Assembly: GCA_010015675.1 (NCBI GenBank)
Contig: ML976992.1
Coordinates: 307,542 to 371,541 of the forward strand
From: Byssothecium circinans
Lineage: Eukaryota; Ascomycota; Dothideomycetes; Pleosporales; Massarinaceae
Length of the DNA: 64,000 bases
Direction: 5' to 3'
Shown piece by piece: positions 1-11,768 of the stretch. The translations under genes and the position numbers were made by a program. The notes under the pieces were generated by a model. That model was not told the origin of the DNA. It saw nothing but the letters and a program-made list of their open reading frames with translations, and did not search any database. Within the stretch, counting starts at the first letter, position 1, and each line of letters opens with the position of its first letter.

Positions 1-1053
1 GGAAGACACCAGGAATGTTGCTCGTCAGTAGAGGCAGTCAGTCGAACCTGGATATGGCGGCTCTTGATGTTTCCACTGGCGTATCGACAATCAAGGCCTT
101 CAATATCACGGGTCGGAGCAATTCCACCAATGGCAACGCCTCTTCGTACAGCTTTGCTCAAGATGGTGTGCTTCTTGGCTGGGGTCTTCGCAACAGCGTT
201 GGCGTCGCAGAAGAACCTGTCACAGGAGGGATATACTCCGTCGAGAATAGCGTTGACGACATTGAGCGCAATGGACGAACTTTTAACCAGAACAATCCTG
301 GTGAGGAACTGAATTTCCATGGGTACCTCAACGGGACCCAGTTCGCTGATCAGGGGCGCAATTATGGATATCCAACTTGCTTCGCTGCTTGGGGTGTCAA
401 CGAGATCCCGAATAACAACGGACTGCAAGTCGGGGCACAGTTCGCTATCGGCCAACAGAATGCCACAGTCAACGATACATACTGTAGGGAAGGTACTGTG
501 GCTCCGAGATTGACGTTTGCGGCACATATGGCACCTCTAGATATCAAGTTCAATCCCAACGGCACAGCTGCCTGGGTGTCTATGCACGGCTCATGGTACG
601 TACTCCACATATCCGAAATCTGACATAGGTCAAGACGAGCAATCCACGTACTAACATCTCCCAAGGAATCGCGACCAACCCATCGGCTACAAGCTCTCCA
701 TAGTTGCCTTCAACGGTGCTGGTTCCCCCACCGCACCCGCCACCTCCAATTCATCCTACACCGACATTGTCTCCAACCCCGACCTATCCAAGTGTCCCGA
801 CCAGTGTTTCCGTCCCGTTGGTCTCGCTTGGGACTCTCAAGGACGCTTGTATTTTAGCAGCGATTCCACGGGTGAGATTTATGTGGTGACGAGGGCGGAC
901 GGGAGTCGGGTGAGTGCGGCAAACGGGACGGCGAACGGAACGAATGCGGACTCTCAGTCTTCAGGGCAGGGGTCGAGTGTGGCTTCTGTTGGGGTTAGTG
1001 TGAGTGCTTTTGCAGCGGTTTGGGCGGGGATTATGGCGTTGTCTTTGCTGTGA
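1..1053 (+). CDS. PQQ-dependent pyranose dehydrogenase-like protein (AA12), C-terminal part
   Basis: The 5' end lies outside the window; 326 residues remain, coded by <1..595 and 666..1053. The 70-nt intron has donor GTACGT, branch CTAAC and acceptor CAAG, and rebuilds the codon for the Trp of SWNRDQPIGY. The sequence resembles the beta-propeller of fungal AA12 / sorbosone-dehydrogenase-like quinoproteins, with conserved-looking blocks LLVSRGSQSN, GWGLRNSVG and APLDIKF. Such enzymes oxidise pyranoses at the cell surface or outside the cell using PQQ. The last ~50 residues are Ser/Asn/Gly-rich and end in a hydrophobic stretch (SAFAAVWAGIMALSLL), as expected for a GPI-anchor signal, so cell-wall or membrane attachment is inferred. 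A cytochrome b or CBM module, present in some AA12 proteins, would lie upstream and cannot be assessed. Confidence 0.85.
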
Positions 1054-2030
1054 GCGGTGATGAGGGTGGGTTGAGGTATGTGTGGTCATGATTTATGAAT
1101 AATTGATATCATAGTTACCTATGGCATGACTTGATCTTGATGTATGCTTTGAGAATCATGGTAAAGAACATCCGCGGCCAACATCGCTGCTATCGTAGCG
1201 TAGGACAACATGCACCGTAGTATATCCAGGCCAGCTTTACAGACTCCTCAATGTGCTGATTGCCCGTCTAGGACTGCATCTACCGCTGTTTTGTCAACAC
1301 TCCCACAAGGGTAATAGGCATTGATGGTAGGGAGATTCCCTGGGCGAAGAGTTATCCGCTTCGTTGTTTGCGACATTCATCTTGTGTCCACAGGCGGCTT
1401 CAAGCTTGATTCGCCAGGCAGCCATGCTACTGGTTGATTGAACACCAACCTCGTGCAAAGACATATACTTCCACCACTAATTCGAATTAAATTTTGAAGG
1501 TTCCGCTATTATATGTCCATACAAGACATCGTACTGCGGTGGTTCTTTCCCGATTCCCGCCAGCCATGCGACGGATCAACATCTCTTACCCCGAATTCTA
1601 ATAAGGTCGTGCCTCTATCTTTCTACAACTGGGCACCCATCAAACGTGTGTCTGCCCATTCGTTGTCTTGGAACGGCATTACAAAACCAGAGAAGCGCGC
1701 CTTCACCCCGGAAGTGAGAGGAGAGAATCGGTAAGTGACCGTTTGCAATGGGGCCACCGTGCTCCGCACCCTTCCCTACGACTACAAAAATCGCTCAGAA
1801 ACTAAACCGACACATTCTTTCCAACAGCCATGCATCAAAACTTTGGCAACGCTTGACATTAATTTGCAAGCCTGAACGCACCCACTGACCTCCTGCTCTA
1901 GTACTGCATCTTAGACCGCTTTGGCGGCTCTCACCCTCACCCTCACTTCTATCCAAGGTATGTCTTGGCACACATCTACCCAAGGACCGGTGTTAACCTC
2001 GACTGAAGCTTAGTTTTCCCATCGCCAATC
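1054..2030. other. Intergenic region
   Basis: 3' flank of the AA12-like gene and upstream region of the F-box-like gene. It contains only short open frames without family resemblance (for example 1513-1734). No repeats or RNA gene signals are seen. Confidence 0.5.
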
Positions 2031-3724
2031 ATGGACCACGATACGCCTTCAAGCTCTTCCGCGTTCAATAAACTGCCGATAGAGCTCAACAAAACCATCG
2101 TCCACTTTGTGGGAACGGACCGCGATATTGCCAACTTCCGCCGCATATGTCGCGCCACAAACCATGCTGTGGATGGTGACCATCTCTCCTTTTGGCGTGC
2201 CGCATATCGTGAGAAGTATGTCCTGCTTCCAGGCAGGTCGAACAAGGAGTTGAAGTACCAGTACCAGCGGCGGTCAAAGTACCTACGTCGAGGGACCAGC
2301 TACGATTTCGTTCGCGGGCATGGCGGCATTGAGAAGAGGATCTTGGGTATTCTGAAGGACCTCATCAACGAGTCGTTCAAGGGAACCGCCGTGTTCGATG
2401 AACAGGGCCGACCACAGTGCCTCAACCAACTGGTGATCCAAAAGTTCGTCATGGACTCACGTCTCCTCCTCAACAGCAAGCGTCCAAAGGCACCCAAATC
2501 CAATGAGCCCAACTACGTATCACCCAGCTTGGCGGCCGTCAAGCTCATGTGCTCTCAATTCCTCTTCAATCCGGATGCCGACATCCCGCATGGCGTTGTA
2601 GCCATAGAAGAATCACAGCAAGCAGTCTATGCTCCAACCAACCTCGCACCCATCTTCGTCGGCCCCAAGAAGAACGAGGTCAACATGGAGTGGGTTCTTC
2701 ACTGCCTGAATTTCTTCCGGTACTACATGATGAATCCGGATGCGTCTGCGCTGTACGACAACTTGGCCGAGGAGGCATTGTCTCAGCGTCCGACGCCGTG
2801 GGAAGGCCCTCTGAAGTCGGGTTCTTACCCGCTGGGCAACTGTTGGAAGGGAACATATGCATATCTTGATCACAAGACGCTCGACAAACTGCGTGAGCGG
2901 TCAGCCAATCCTAGTTCGAAGAAGGCCCACGATGGGGAGTTCATGTTCGAGGACCTTAATATCGATGAGGGGAAGATACAGGTACGTAATATCTATCCAT
3001 CGATGGACAGCCGTAGGTCGAAACTTTAACAAGGCTTGCCCACGTCATGTCTAGTAATTTCGTATCCTAACACTACTCAGTCCCTCCATCTAAACTTCGT
3101 CGACGAAGAAAGCCTCAACTGGCCCGACGATGTCGAAGCAAAAGTCCACTCCAAACGCGAGACCATCATCCCCACGACTCGCGCGCAGCACTCAAAGAAG
3201 AGTAGCACTGATGATATCGCAACGAAAAACATCGGTATCAAAGGCTGGGGTGAGGACCTCCAGGATCACTTCTATGCCACCGGCTTCCTCAACCCGTTGC
3301 CCGATCAATGCGATATCCTCGGCTGGCAGCGCATCACCCTCATGAAACACTTCGAGGAGGACCTTTCAGATCACGACGGCGACAATCTGTGGGCGTACGA
3401 GGGCGTCGTGCTTCCCGGCGGGAAGATTATTCTTGGACGGTGGTACTACGCATCGGAGGATGAGGTCAATTTCGACGTAAGTAGCTGCCCCCCGGTTTCA
3501 TGGGAGCATGTGGTCGGACAGCCATGTGTCACAAATCTGGCAGAGCTTTTCACAGCTTACAGCTGAGGAACTGCTGCGAGGTTGTTGGGCCCACGACTAC
3601 ATCGATGCAAGTTTTGGACATGCTAACGCTGCGTCAGAACGACTATAGCGGCCCGTTTATCCTCTGGCAGGTCGAACCTGAGCCTGAATTAGTAGATGAT
3701 TCGGAGGATGACAACGAGTCTTGA
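2031..3724 (+). CDS. F-box-like protein, three exons
   Basis: Exons 2031..2981, 3081..3476 and 3638..3724 give 477 residues. Intron 1 (99 nt) has donor GTACGT, branch CCTAAC and acceptor CTCAG. Intron 2 (161 nt) has donor GTAAGT, branch GCTAACG and acceptor GTCAG. All junctions are phase 0 and bridge three otherwise open frames. Residues ~10-55 (FNKLPIELNKTIVHFV, then a Cys/His-containing helix-like stretch) resemble an F-box, which binds Skp1 in SCF ubiquitin ligases. The remainder is not a recognised repeat domain; the C-terminal part (GGKIILGRWYYA..., WQVEPEPE) looks like the substrate side of fungal F-box proteins. The tail is acidic. The SCF role is inferred from the F-box-like N-terminus only. 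Confidence 0.8.
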
Positions 3725-4432
3725 GTTATGGGCGGACCCGAACACCATTCATTCCCCATTCCCTCCGTGATCCCCTTTCCTGCCCATTGCTTCCCCCTTT
3801 TACTATATTCGAGCCATTCGACAACATTTGCATATCAAGCGCTCGGTTTTTTTGGAAACGGCGAAGAAAAGGTGCCGTCGGTTAATTCTGCATGATGGGA
3901 AATTACCTTGGACTCATGTTTAGCCATGGGGTTTTTTTTTCTGGAGGCTTCGGACATGATTGCATACTTTTAGTCAATTCTAGGGTATTTGGATAGATGC
4001 TTGGTCTGTGTGCTTAGATGTGATGGTGCTCGTTATCATGGATACTATGGTGATGGAGAGAGTGGATCAAACTTACTTGTGCAGTTAGAGCAAAAGACGG
4101 AAATGTGGGGGTCCAATGTTTGGGACTGACTTTGAAGCTCCTTATGCTGCCTACGAGGGTCTGAAGTACATCAACATGATCTTGTTCAAGATCTAGAGGT
4201 TTGGACGAGGCAAGAATCAGAGGGTCGGTTAATTTAGCCGGCGCTTCGGGAGGACATGTAGAGGCAGTTCTGGATTTTTTAGTTGCTGAATATCTCCTCA
4301 ATTCTAACCCGCAGCACTCCACTTCGAATGCCCAGAGCGAGGACAACATGCGGTCGCCAAAAGCCCTATGTTCCGTAGCCCCACCGCAATCGCTGTATTC
4401 TACACCGGATAACGTATTCTCAAAGCCTCCCT
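3725..4432. other. Intergenic region between convergent genes
   Basis: Shared 3' flank of the F-box-like gene (+) and SEC13 (-). It has T-rich runs near 3847 and 3931 that fit 3' UTR/polyadenylation. Nothing else is seen. Confidence 0.45.
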
Positions 4433-5443
4433 CTAATCCTCAATAGTCTTGACGCACTCCCACCCACCACTAAGCCTCTCCTTCCACAAGCTGACCCTGT
4501 TGTCTCCAGTGCTCACAGCGAGTACGTTTCCGCTCAGACTCCAGCTCACGCGCCAAGCGGCGAACTCGACATTGAGAACCGTTGACTTCCAGTTTTCTGC
4601 ACCTCATTAGCGACCCTATGCTCATTTTGTCCATGGCGCACTTACGTAGATCCGAAGACGTCCAGATGCGCACCGTCTTGTCCTGACTCGCGGATGCAAT
4701 ATACGACTTGGACAGCACCGTAGGCGACCAGGCAACATCGCGCACCCAATCCGTATGGCCCGTCAAAAGCCCCGTGTTCTGATACCCTCCGGTCTCCTGG
4801 CTGAACTCCCAGATCTTGACCTGGCAATCACTTCCGCCCGTGACAAATCTCCGCGCTGTGCCCGCTTGGTTCCCGCTCGCAGTAACCACCTGTCCCGGCG
4901 CAACAGCTGGCGCCCAACTCACGCTGTTGACGCCTGAACCACATGCCTGGAACACCTGCTGCGACCACGCATTATCCTTGAACTCGAGAACCGACACATT
5001 GCCATCCGAGGACGCGCAGGCGAGGAGGCAGCCCGCTTCGTGGGGTGCCCAGGCGACGAGGTTAACGGAGGCGGAGTGGAGGGTTACGTCGTGGACTTTC
5101 TGCCATGAAGACTGTTGTTCGCGCCAGATGATAACCTTGCCGTCGTACGAAGAGGAGGCGAGGATGTTTCCGTATTTAGGATGTGCCCATGCGACGCACC
5201 AGACGGGGCCTTCATGTCTACGGGCTGTCTGTCAGCGGGGGGCATACAGAAGCACTGTGTGGGGAATGCGTACCCCTTCAGCGTCTCCACCAGCCTGTGC
5301 GACTCGCCCTCAACCTCGAAGATCTTGATCGTCTTGTCCGAAGAACACGTCGCTAACCGCCTGCCGTAGTAGTCCAGGACAGCATCGTGCTGCACCTCAT
5401 TAGCCTCAATGCTGAGCAAATCGACTCCGCTGCTATTCGCCAT
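4433..5443 (-). CDS. SEC13: SEC13, COPII coat and nuclear-pore WD-repeat protein
   Basis: Exons 5443..5274, 5217..4646 and 4596..4433 encode 301 residues, the usual size for Sec13. Intron 1 (56 nt) joins LKG to [13 protein letters not shown]; intron 2 (49 nt, donor GTAAGT, acceptor GCAG) joins IWTSSDLQ to NWKST. Six WD-type blades are recognisable, with hallmark stretches [56 protein letters not shown] and a terminal [15 protein letters not shown]. In the family, Sec13 pairs with Sec31 in the outer COPII cage and with the Nup84/Nup107 complex in the pore. Start chosen at the only upstream in-frame ATG ([13 protein letters not shown]). It shares the early secretory pathway with ERV29 at 22.7 kb, but the spacing gives no evidence of joint control. 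Confidence 0.96.
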
Positions 5444-7233
5444 GCTAGGCTCCTTCTCCTTCTCAAGCTAATCGTGTGGGTGGTGGGAGTAGTGGAGGTT
5501 GAAGACGTACCACCATGTCATCGTGGCCAGAATTCGCTATTACGTTGGCCTGGAATGCGCGACGGCGTTAGCGGGGGAAGTTCGGGAAGGCGCGTTTGTG
5601 GGGAAGGGGGTGCTTGCCATTATTGTGGAATTTCGCCCAGGGGTTTCGTATAAAGATCTATGTGTGAGGAATGTGGTGGGGGGATTCGGGATTGCGGTTT
5701 GGAGATGCGAGGCCGGGGGACAAATGAGCGGTGTTGGAGCTTGATGCTGCTCTGTGTCCTCTTTCGCGCGAAATGCGCCCGGGCGGAGATCGATTAGATT
5801 AGATTGAACCCCTGGTGCTTATGTAATATGATTGGGGACATGTGTAGGTGACACTCGTTTTGGACACCCGTGGCGTACCTCCAGGAGCATATTTGTCGAA
5901 ATAAATAGGAATTCGCATGTTACTTTCAAATTCTGACATGAGACAAGCGCATGCAGTAATGGCAGAGACAGCAACCGCAAGGACGCTTCTACATCTAGCT
6001 GCTGCAAAAAGTTCCACTTGTGAGGCTGTGTTCAATTATGCACATGCATTCATATCAATACAGCTAAGCGATTGCTTTTAGTCGACGGTTAGGAAGTTGT
6101 ATATTTTGGTCCCTGTTGGCTTTCTCTCCTCCCTCCTCGTTATGTCAGCTGATTATGCTGCCAAGTTTTTACACGTGGTGTAGAGGTGATGAAAGATCTA
6201 CTGCGTTCGACAGCTCAAGAAAATGGCCTGAAGGAGTAATTTCGCGGCAGTGTTCCGGCGCCGCTTCTCACTGTCTGTTGACCATCTCAACTTCCAAGTA
6301 GCATACTGTCGATGCGACTAACCGAGCTACTTATCAATTCTTCTTACTTTCAGAGCTGTGAAGGAGTACTGTTTGTGCGGCTGTTTTTACCGGTCGTATT
6401 TGCTTTAAAGTACAAGTCAAGACGTTGAGATGAGGTAGCTGTATATTTAGAGAGCTTGACGGGATTCCAATTCTATTTTGATGTGTTGTGTGAGTGTGGC
6501 GACATGCTTGTTTGGCACGGTTGTATCCAGAACTGCCTATTCTGGTATGTTCACTGAAGTCGTTAGCCGTAGATGAAGATGCTTTTACAGTCAGGCGAGA
6601 TTAGCTATCACAGTGCACGATTTGGCCAATTCTCCCAATTTTCGGGTTCTCAAAAATTGTCTGCATTGAGTAGATCACCCTCAAGCTACCACTCAATACT
6701 TCGACTCCATGTCTTTCTTTTCCACCAAAAGTTCAAGATGCCTATTAAGGTATTCTTCCAACTTATTGCTCAAGCTCTTTCGGAGATTGCTATTTGATTG
6801 AATTCTAGTTTCATTTGACGTTATGTGTGTTTGTGTGGGTGTGCCGAACGTCCGTAATCCACGCTCATCACCATCCTTACCCAAACCAGCAAAAACCTCG
6901 CTTGCCTAGTCGCGGCCTTTCCATTGGCCCGCCAACCGCGCGCATCAACACGTCCTCTTCTCTAGCCTCGTGTACAACCTCTTTCATCACTCCTCCGTCT
7001 CATGACATCGTATCTCGCGTCAGCTGAGAGCCTCGCACGCGACATTTTGCCATCTGATCTCCAGGCAGCAGACACGATTCTGAATGGTTCCATAACGGCG
7101 TTCCGAGATTTTGCCCCTTGCTGCCTCGGCGCTAAACCACAACGGGGTAGCGCTGCCTAAACATTGCATACATATCCTAGCCCCCGTCAAATTCTAGCCT
7201 TCTTATATACAGCTGGTTTCTGTGGAGGCAAAA
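5444..7233. other. Long intergenic region
   Basis: About 1.8 kb with no supported gene. It has AT-rich stretches, a short GATTA direct repeat near 5790-5805, and a TATA-like motif near 7203 just upstream of the GIY-YIG reading frame. The open frames (5387-5653, 6573-6797 and others) show no family resemblance. Confidence 0.5.
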
Positions 7234-8290
7234 ATGGCGACTACTCAGGCGTTCTTTTATACTTTGCCTTCGTCGGTGCCAGCTGCGAATCCACTACCTA
7301 CGATGGAAGACTTTCCCGTCAGTCTATCAGCTTCGCAACAAGAGGCGTTGGAAGTGCTGCGGCGCTTACTAGGAAAGTTGAAAGAGCCGGGCTCGAGGTA
7401 TTATTCGAGGTATGGGAAGTGGGTGGAGAGGCATGGGAAGCTAGAAGAGTTTTGTTTTCAATGTGTTAGGCCGAGTGTTTGGAGGTTCTTCGATGCGAAG
7501 TGGAATCTTGATGCGTATGTTTCCACTGACTGGCCACTTCCACTCTACGCTTTTCTGACAACGGATCAGTATGAAACTTATCGGCGGCGATACAAGATCA
7601 GACAACCGAGGCATCTACTTCGACGGCATCCATGGCCTAGACAAACGAACACGCCTCTACATCGGGCAAAGCCAAAACATACGCTTCCGCATCTCTTAAC
7701 ACTGGAACTTCCGATACCGCCGCGACAACCCTTCTCTCCACTACTACGCTCTGCAAAGATCCAGTTTCAACGTCTTTGGTGTCCTTGCTATGCTGCCGTC
7801 ATCTAATATGGGCAACCATGCGCTACCGGGGATGGACTGTCCGGACTTGCTGCTCAATGTACTGGAGATGTGGCTGGCGCTCATGTTCAGGTGCTTGCCC
7901 AAGCAGACGTTGCAGGTGTGGGGAGTAGACGAAGGCGTGTTCGGTGCCTTGAACATTGCGTCGCCGTTGAGTAATGGGGATAAAGGAAATAGGGAATGGA
8001 TTGACTTGAGTGAGTGCGATGATCCGTTGGTTCAAGAGTATGCCGACGGTGGAGAGAGGAAGCGCAGTGAGATCAGCTATGAGCAGAAGTCGCATGAGAC
8101 GGTGGAGCAGACTGCAGCGTATTTAAATAGAGAGAAGAGATCAGGTGAAGTAGTACGCGGACAAAAGAGGAGGCCCAAGACAGAATACGAGCAAGATGAA
8201 GTCTCCACGGCTAGTGTGTTGATTGTCGTCGCAATGGCTGTGACTGTTGGGTTGGCCTTGTGGAAAAGTGGCCCTGGGTCGAAGCGGTGA
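7234..8290 (+). pseudogene. GIY-YIG domain protein interrupted by an in-frame TAA
   Basis: Exon 1 (7234..7514) joins 7570..8290 through a 55-nt intron (GTATGT donor, CTGAC branch, ATCAG acceptor), giving a single frame that would encode 333 residues. The GIY-YIG core is visible as GIYF, LYIGQSQNI and a downstream His-Trp-Asn segment followed by RYRRDNPSLHYYAL, a block I recall from fungal GIY-YIG proteins. A TAA at 7697-7699 splits it (...RFRIS stop HWNF...). A single C-to-T change (CAA to TAA) would explain it, and no splice pair that removes it is seen. Downstream coding character continues (LPGMDCPDLLLNVLEMW), ending in a predicted C-terminal membrane segment near VLIVVAMAVTVGLALW. The family contains nucleases; the cellular role here is unknown. 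A sequencing error or true pseudogene is equally possible. Confidence 0.7.
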
Positions 8291-8936
8291 TCGCAATGAC
8301 AACTTTAAGTTGTACATACGCATAGGTAGTTGAGCTGCCGAGAACTTGGATTGTTGCCTTTGACCTTTATTCTTGGACGAATGTCCTGTGCCCAACACGG
8401 GTATACGCCCTTTGTGAGCTCGCGCGAACCTTCCCTCCTCTTCAGTCTAGCAGATCTTGGAATACAACGACCAGCAGAGCCTAGCTACAAGCATGACCAT
8501 CTGAGCGGTGCCTTGAATTGCAGTACGTCGAATGCGGTCCTACATTTTCCAGACTCTTGTTCATCCTCTTTAGATTGATACTTTGCGTAGGCTCCAAGGC
8601 AGCCAGCCCAACAGCAGAAAGCTTGGAGAATGCGTGCACGAGAAATAGGGTGACGAATGTAACGATTAAGATTTTCAGGACGCTGGATTAGTTGAACTGA
8701 CCAGTCCTGATCTTTTATTCCACCATGCGCCTCCTCAAATTTGTTGTTCAGCGGGAGCAGAGATCATTCTCTGTGCCTATGACTGACGATCGTACGGTTC
8801 GTATTCTGCGTTTCGGCGGAAGGACCAACGGAATATCGTTTAGAGGATTCGAGTGGCGCAGACACGCCTATTAGAGATATGGATAAGCTTAAGGTTTTGC
8901 GGTGTTAAGTTGAGATATCTCTATCGAGAGGCTAAT
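8291..8936. other. Intergenic region
   Basis: 3' flanks of the convergent GIY-YIG and F-box-like genes. No gene, repeat or RNA signal seen. Confidence 0.45.
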
Positions 8937-9695
8937 CTAATCCATCCCAAAGGTAAAGTTTTCCTGGGTAAGCTGTTCAGCCTCCTTGATATCGTCTTTG
9001 CAGCGTTGCATGTCGAAAGAACCGCGCAAGAAGTACCCCGCTCGACAAACCGTCGCGTTGCCACTTCTGGCGTGAAAGCGGATCTTTTCATCCAAAATTG
9101 CCAGGCCGCAATCAAGAACAGAACCTGGAACTGAGAAGTGGAACTGCACGCTCAGGTGCTTGAGGTTCGTGAAGCCGAGTGTGTTGTCCTGAAGACCTTG
9201 GATCAGTGTGATTGAACTACCAAGGTGTTTTCCCATATCGAGAAAAACTTCCAGATGATGAATGAAGTGGCGTGAGCTCCTCGGTGGTAATTGAAGCTCG
9301 TCGTCATCGAACTCGTCGCTGCAGTGTTTCAACTCAAAGACTTCTTGCTTATATAATGTCTCGTGGGCGAGAGCCTTAAACTCGGGTGAGCATTTAGCGA
9401 AGAAAATGATTCGTTCGGTGATATGTTGTTGACCTCTCCATGTGATCCGCCGTGTTCGTTCGCACTCTGGCTTGTTCGCATTGATAAACCCGAATACATG
9501 CAACTTCAACTCGACGGGGAGCGAAAGCCAGCCTTTGCTGAAAGCTTCAGTGAGTGGTTGTTCGTGGCTCTCTTTGGGAATTGTCGTCATAGTATTCATG
9601 GAGACGGACTGGAACGGAAGGGGTAAGGCTTCGGAAGGCGTTCCGATTGTCGAAGTCTCTGTAGGGGTGTCTGGCGTGGATATAGTCGTAGGCAT
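8937..9695 (-). CDS. F-box-like protein, single exon
   Basis: 252 residues starting at the ATG at 9695 (MPTTISTPDTP); the frame extends a little further upstream but without an ATG. After a Thr/Pro/Ser-rich N-terminus of ~55 residues comes LSLPVELKLHVFGFI, the typical start of short fungal F-box/2EXR-like proteins, followed by a region with CSPEFKALAHETLY and a C-terminal part without a recognised fold. Such proteins form large families in Dothideomycetes. A role as SCF adaptor is possible but the motif is weak. The gene is convergent with the GIY-YIG locus. Confidence 0.65.
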   Translation of the reverse strand: MPTTISTPDTPTETSTIGTPSEALPLPFQSVSMNTMTTIPKESHEQPLTEAFSKGWLSLPVELKLHVFGFINANKPECERTRRITWRGQQHITERIIFFAKCSPEFKALAHETLYKQEVFELKHCSDEFDDDELQLPPRSSRHFIHHLEVFLDMGKHLGSSITLIQGLQDNTLGFTNLKHLSVQFHFSVPGSVLDCGLAILDEKIRFHARSGNATVCRAGYFLRGSFDMQRCKDDIKEAEQLTQENFTFGMD

Positions 9696-10169
9696 CTTAG
9701 CTGTGAAAACCCCCACAATTGTGCATTGTATGAACTGGAGAATGTAGTTGCGTTCAGGATCTGAGAGTCGGTGAAATTTGTCACTATGTCGTTATGTCGT
9801 TACCGTGTCAAGGCATTTGCTAAGCGTCCAGGATGGAACGTGATCTCTCAAAAGTCTGATGTTCAAGCGCTGTTTGTCAAGTTCGTGGGGCTTCAGACCT
9901 ATCCCCTGAACACACCCTGGTACACTAGTATGGATATGGACTAGTCGACTGACAAAATCTGACGCTCCCGTCCTTCGTCAGCAATCCTTCCACTCTATCA
10001 CCACACCCAAACTTTCAAAAGCGAGAGTAGCATTATTTTTTATATGTTTAATCTATAAGAAAGCCCATAGCGCGAGGAAGATCTTAAATCACAACTGACG
10101 ACCAGTGTATCCTGGACCTCGAAGAAGCGAAATGCTTGGTTCGCTTGACGACGATGAGGACTCAAGCTT
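9696..10169. other. Intergenic region
   Basis: Upstream flank of the F-box-like gene and 3' flank of the acidic repeat protein. Nothing recognisable is seen. Confidence 0.4.
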
Positions 10170-11768
10170 TTACCGACCTCTGGGACCGACTCTACCTCTC
10201 TTAATAACTTCTCTACGGCCCCTTATTCTGGGACCCTCATCGCTAGAAGATGACTCCTCATTTGGCTGGGTGATTCTGCCTCCGAATTGGCGGCTGGTAT
10301 ACCGTGGATCTTGCACGATAGGAATACTCGGGCTAGAAGATGGGGGCTGGTGCATCCTGTCAGTGTTGTGAGGATCGCGGATAATTGTATTACTCTGGCT
10401 AGGAGGTGGCTCAACGGTGGATTGGACGGTTCTACGAGTCCCAGCAACTTCCCGACGGCCCCGGATCCTTGGACCTTCATCACTGGATGACTCTGGATCC
10501 TGAGAAACGACTCTGCCGCTAACAGCGGTCACCTCTCTGCGACCCCTGACTCGAGGGCCTTCGTCGCTGGATGACTCTGTATTGGGATGAACGATTCTGC
10601 CTCCGACTGCGGCCACCTCTCTACGACCCCTAACTACCGGGCCTTCGTCTTCTTCATCGTCGTCTTCTTTATTGTCAGAAGCCCTGATTCTGCCAGGTGT
10701 TGAGGCAGAGAGGAAAGGATCTTCTTCCTTTTTACTGGATTCGTCGTCGTCGACCTCTGCATTATTATACTGGAATGACCTTTTTTGACCACACCGTGAA
10801 CTGCCGCTCGTTGATGTTGAAGAGGGAGCTTCCTCCTCCTCCTCCTCCTCCTCCTCCTCCTCCTCCTCTTCCTCACTCTCACACATCGGAAGACCAGCCT
10901 CCTGCCTTCTCAATCCCTCTGCCAACTTATCATCAATTTCACTCTGTTTCTTTGTCTTCCCATCGTCGCTCTTCTTCATCTCATTTCTCCTCCTCGTCTC
11001 CATAGCCTTGAGCGTGGTCCGCGCCTGTCTAACATCCGCTTCAGTCGCAATCGGTCCAGCTCTAATCTCCGCTGCATCTAGGCCGTGGAACCACTCTGGG
11101 TTGGCTGTCATGAACCCCCCAAGCGCTGGCCGGATGCCGATTCTGAAGACTTCGTCGTGAGGAGAAGCGCTGATGCGAAGGGCGATGTTGTTGTCGGCCG
11201 CCTCGCGGAGCCGTCGAAGGGCGGGTGCCACATGAGGGAGGGCGCGGATTCGGAAGTCTGTGGTGGTGTAGTTGTATTTTCCTCGCCTTATTTGGTCTCG
11301 GCTGTAGGCGATGCAGTCGTCGATGCGTTCGGTGCGGAGTGGAGTGTCTTCTGAGTCGTAATCTCCTTCTTCGAGGTTTCCAGAGTCACTTTCTAAATTC
11401 GAATCTTCTTCGGGATCTTCTTCGCCAACGCCTTCCTCGTCGGATTCTTCTTCCTCGCTGTCGTCTTCGACTTCTGCCTCTTCTTCTTCATGGGTGTTTG
11501 GAGCTACAGGACCAGCTGCGACAGAGATTGGCTGCTCTACTTCTTCTTCGAGTTCTTCAGTGTCGCTTTCTGAGTTTGAATCTTCTTCGGGATCTTTTTC
11601 GTCGACGTGTCCATCGTAGGATTCTTCTTCCTGGTTTTTTGGAGCCACAGGGCCAGCCGGGGAAGAGAGAGACTGCCCACTTTCTTCTTCGATGGGCTCC
11701 AAGAAGCGTGTACGCTTCTCACGGCCAATTGGCTCATTCGAACCGGCAAGTGGGCGCTTGGGAGGCAT
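10170..11768 (-). CDS. Acidic low-complexity protein with four SDEGP-RGRREV repeats
   Basis: 532 residues from ATG 11768 (MPPKRPLAGSN). The N-terminal ~150 residues are Glu/Ser/Asp-rich. The middle (IDDCIAYSRDQIRRGKY... to AMETRRRNEMKK) has normal composition and is the only part likely to fold. It is followed by a run of about 15 Glu and a C-terminal array of four ~30-residue repeats with consensus ESSSDEGPRIRGRREV. The alternation of acidic and Arg-rich patches and a KRTR-type basic cluster near the start suggest a nuclear, nucleic-acid- or histone-interacting protein, but this is inference from composition. I do not recognise the family. Single exon. Confidence 0.7.
   Translation of the reverse strand: MPPKRPLAGSNEPIGREKRTRFLEPIEEESGQSLSSPAGPVAPKNQEEESYDGHVDEKDPEEDSNSESDTEELEEEVEQPISVAAGPVAPNTHEEEEAEVEDDSEEEESDEEGVGEEDPEEDSNLESDSGNLEEGDYDSEDTPLRTERIDDCIAYSRDQIRRGKYNYTTTDFRIRALPHVAPALRRLREAADNNIALRISASPHDEVFRIGIRPALGGFMTANPEWFHGLDAAEIRAGPIATEADVRQARTTLKAMETRRRNEMKKSDDGKTKKQSEIDDKLAEGLRRQEAGLPMCESEEEEEEEEEEEEEEEAPSSTSTSGSSRCGQKRSFQYNNAEVDDDESSKKEEDPFLSASTPGRIRASDNKEDDDEEDEGPVVRGRREVAAVGGRIVHPNTESSSDEGPRVRGRREVTAVSGRVVSQDPESSSDEGPRIRGRREVAGTRRTVQSTVEPPPSQSNTIIRDPHNTDRMHQPPSSSPSIPIVQDPRYTSRQFGGRITQPNEESSSSDEGPRIRGRREVIKRGRVGPRGR
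10831..10873 (-). repeat. CCT trinucleotide repeat coding a poly-Glu tract
   Basis: An uninterrupted CCT run (GAG/GAA on the minus strand) inside the acidic protein gene. It is a candidate for length variation between strains. Confidence 0.85.
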
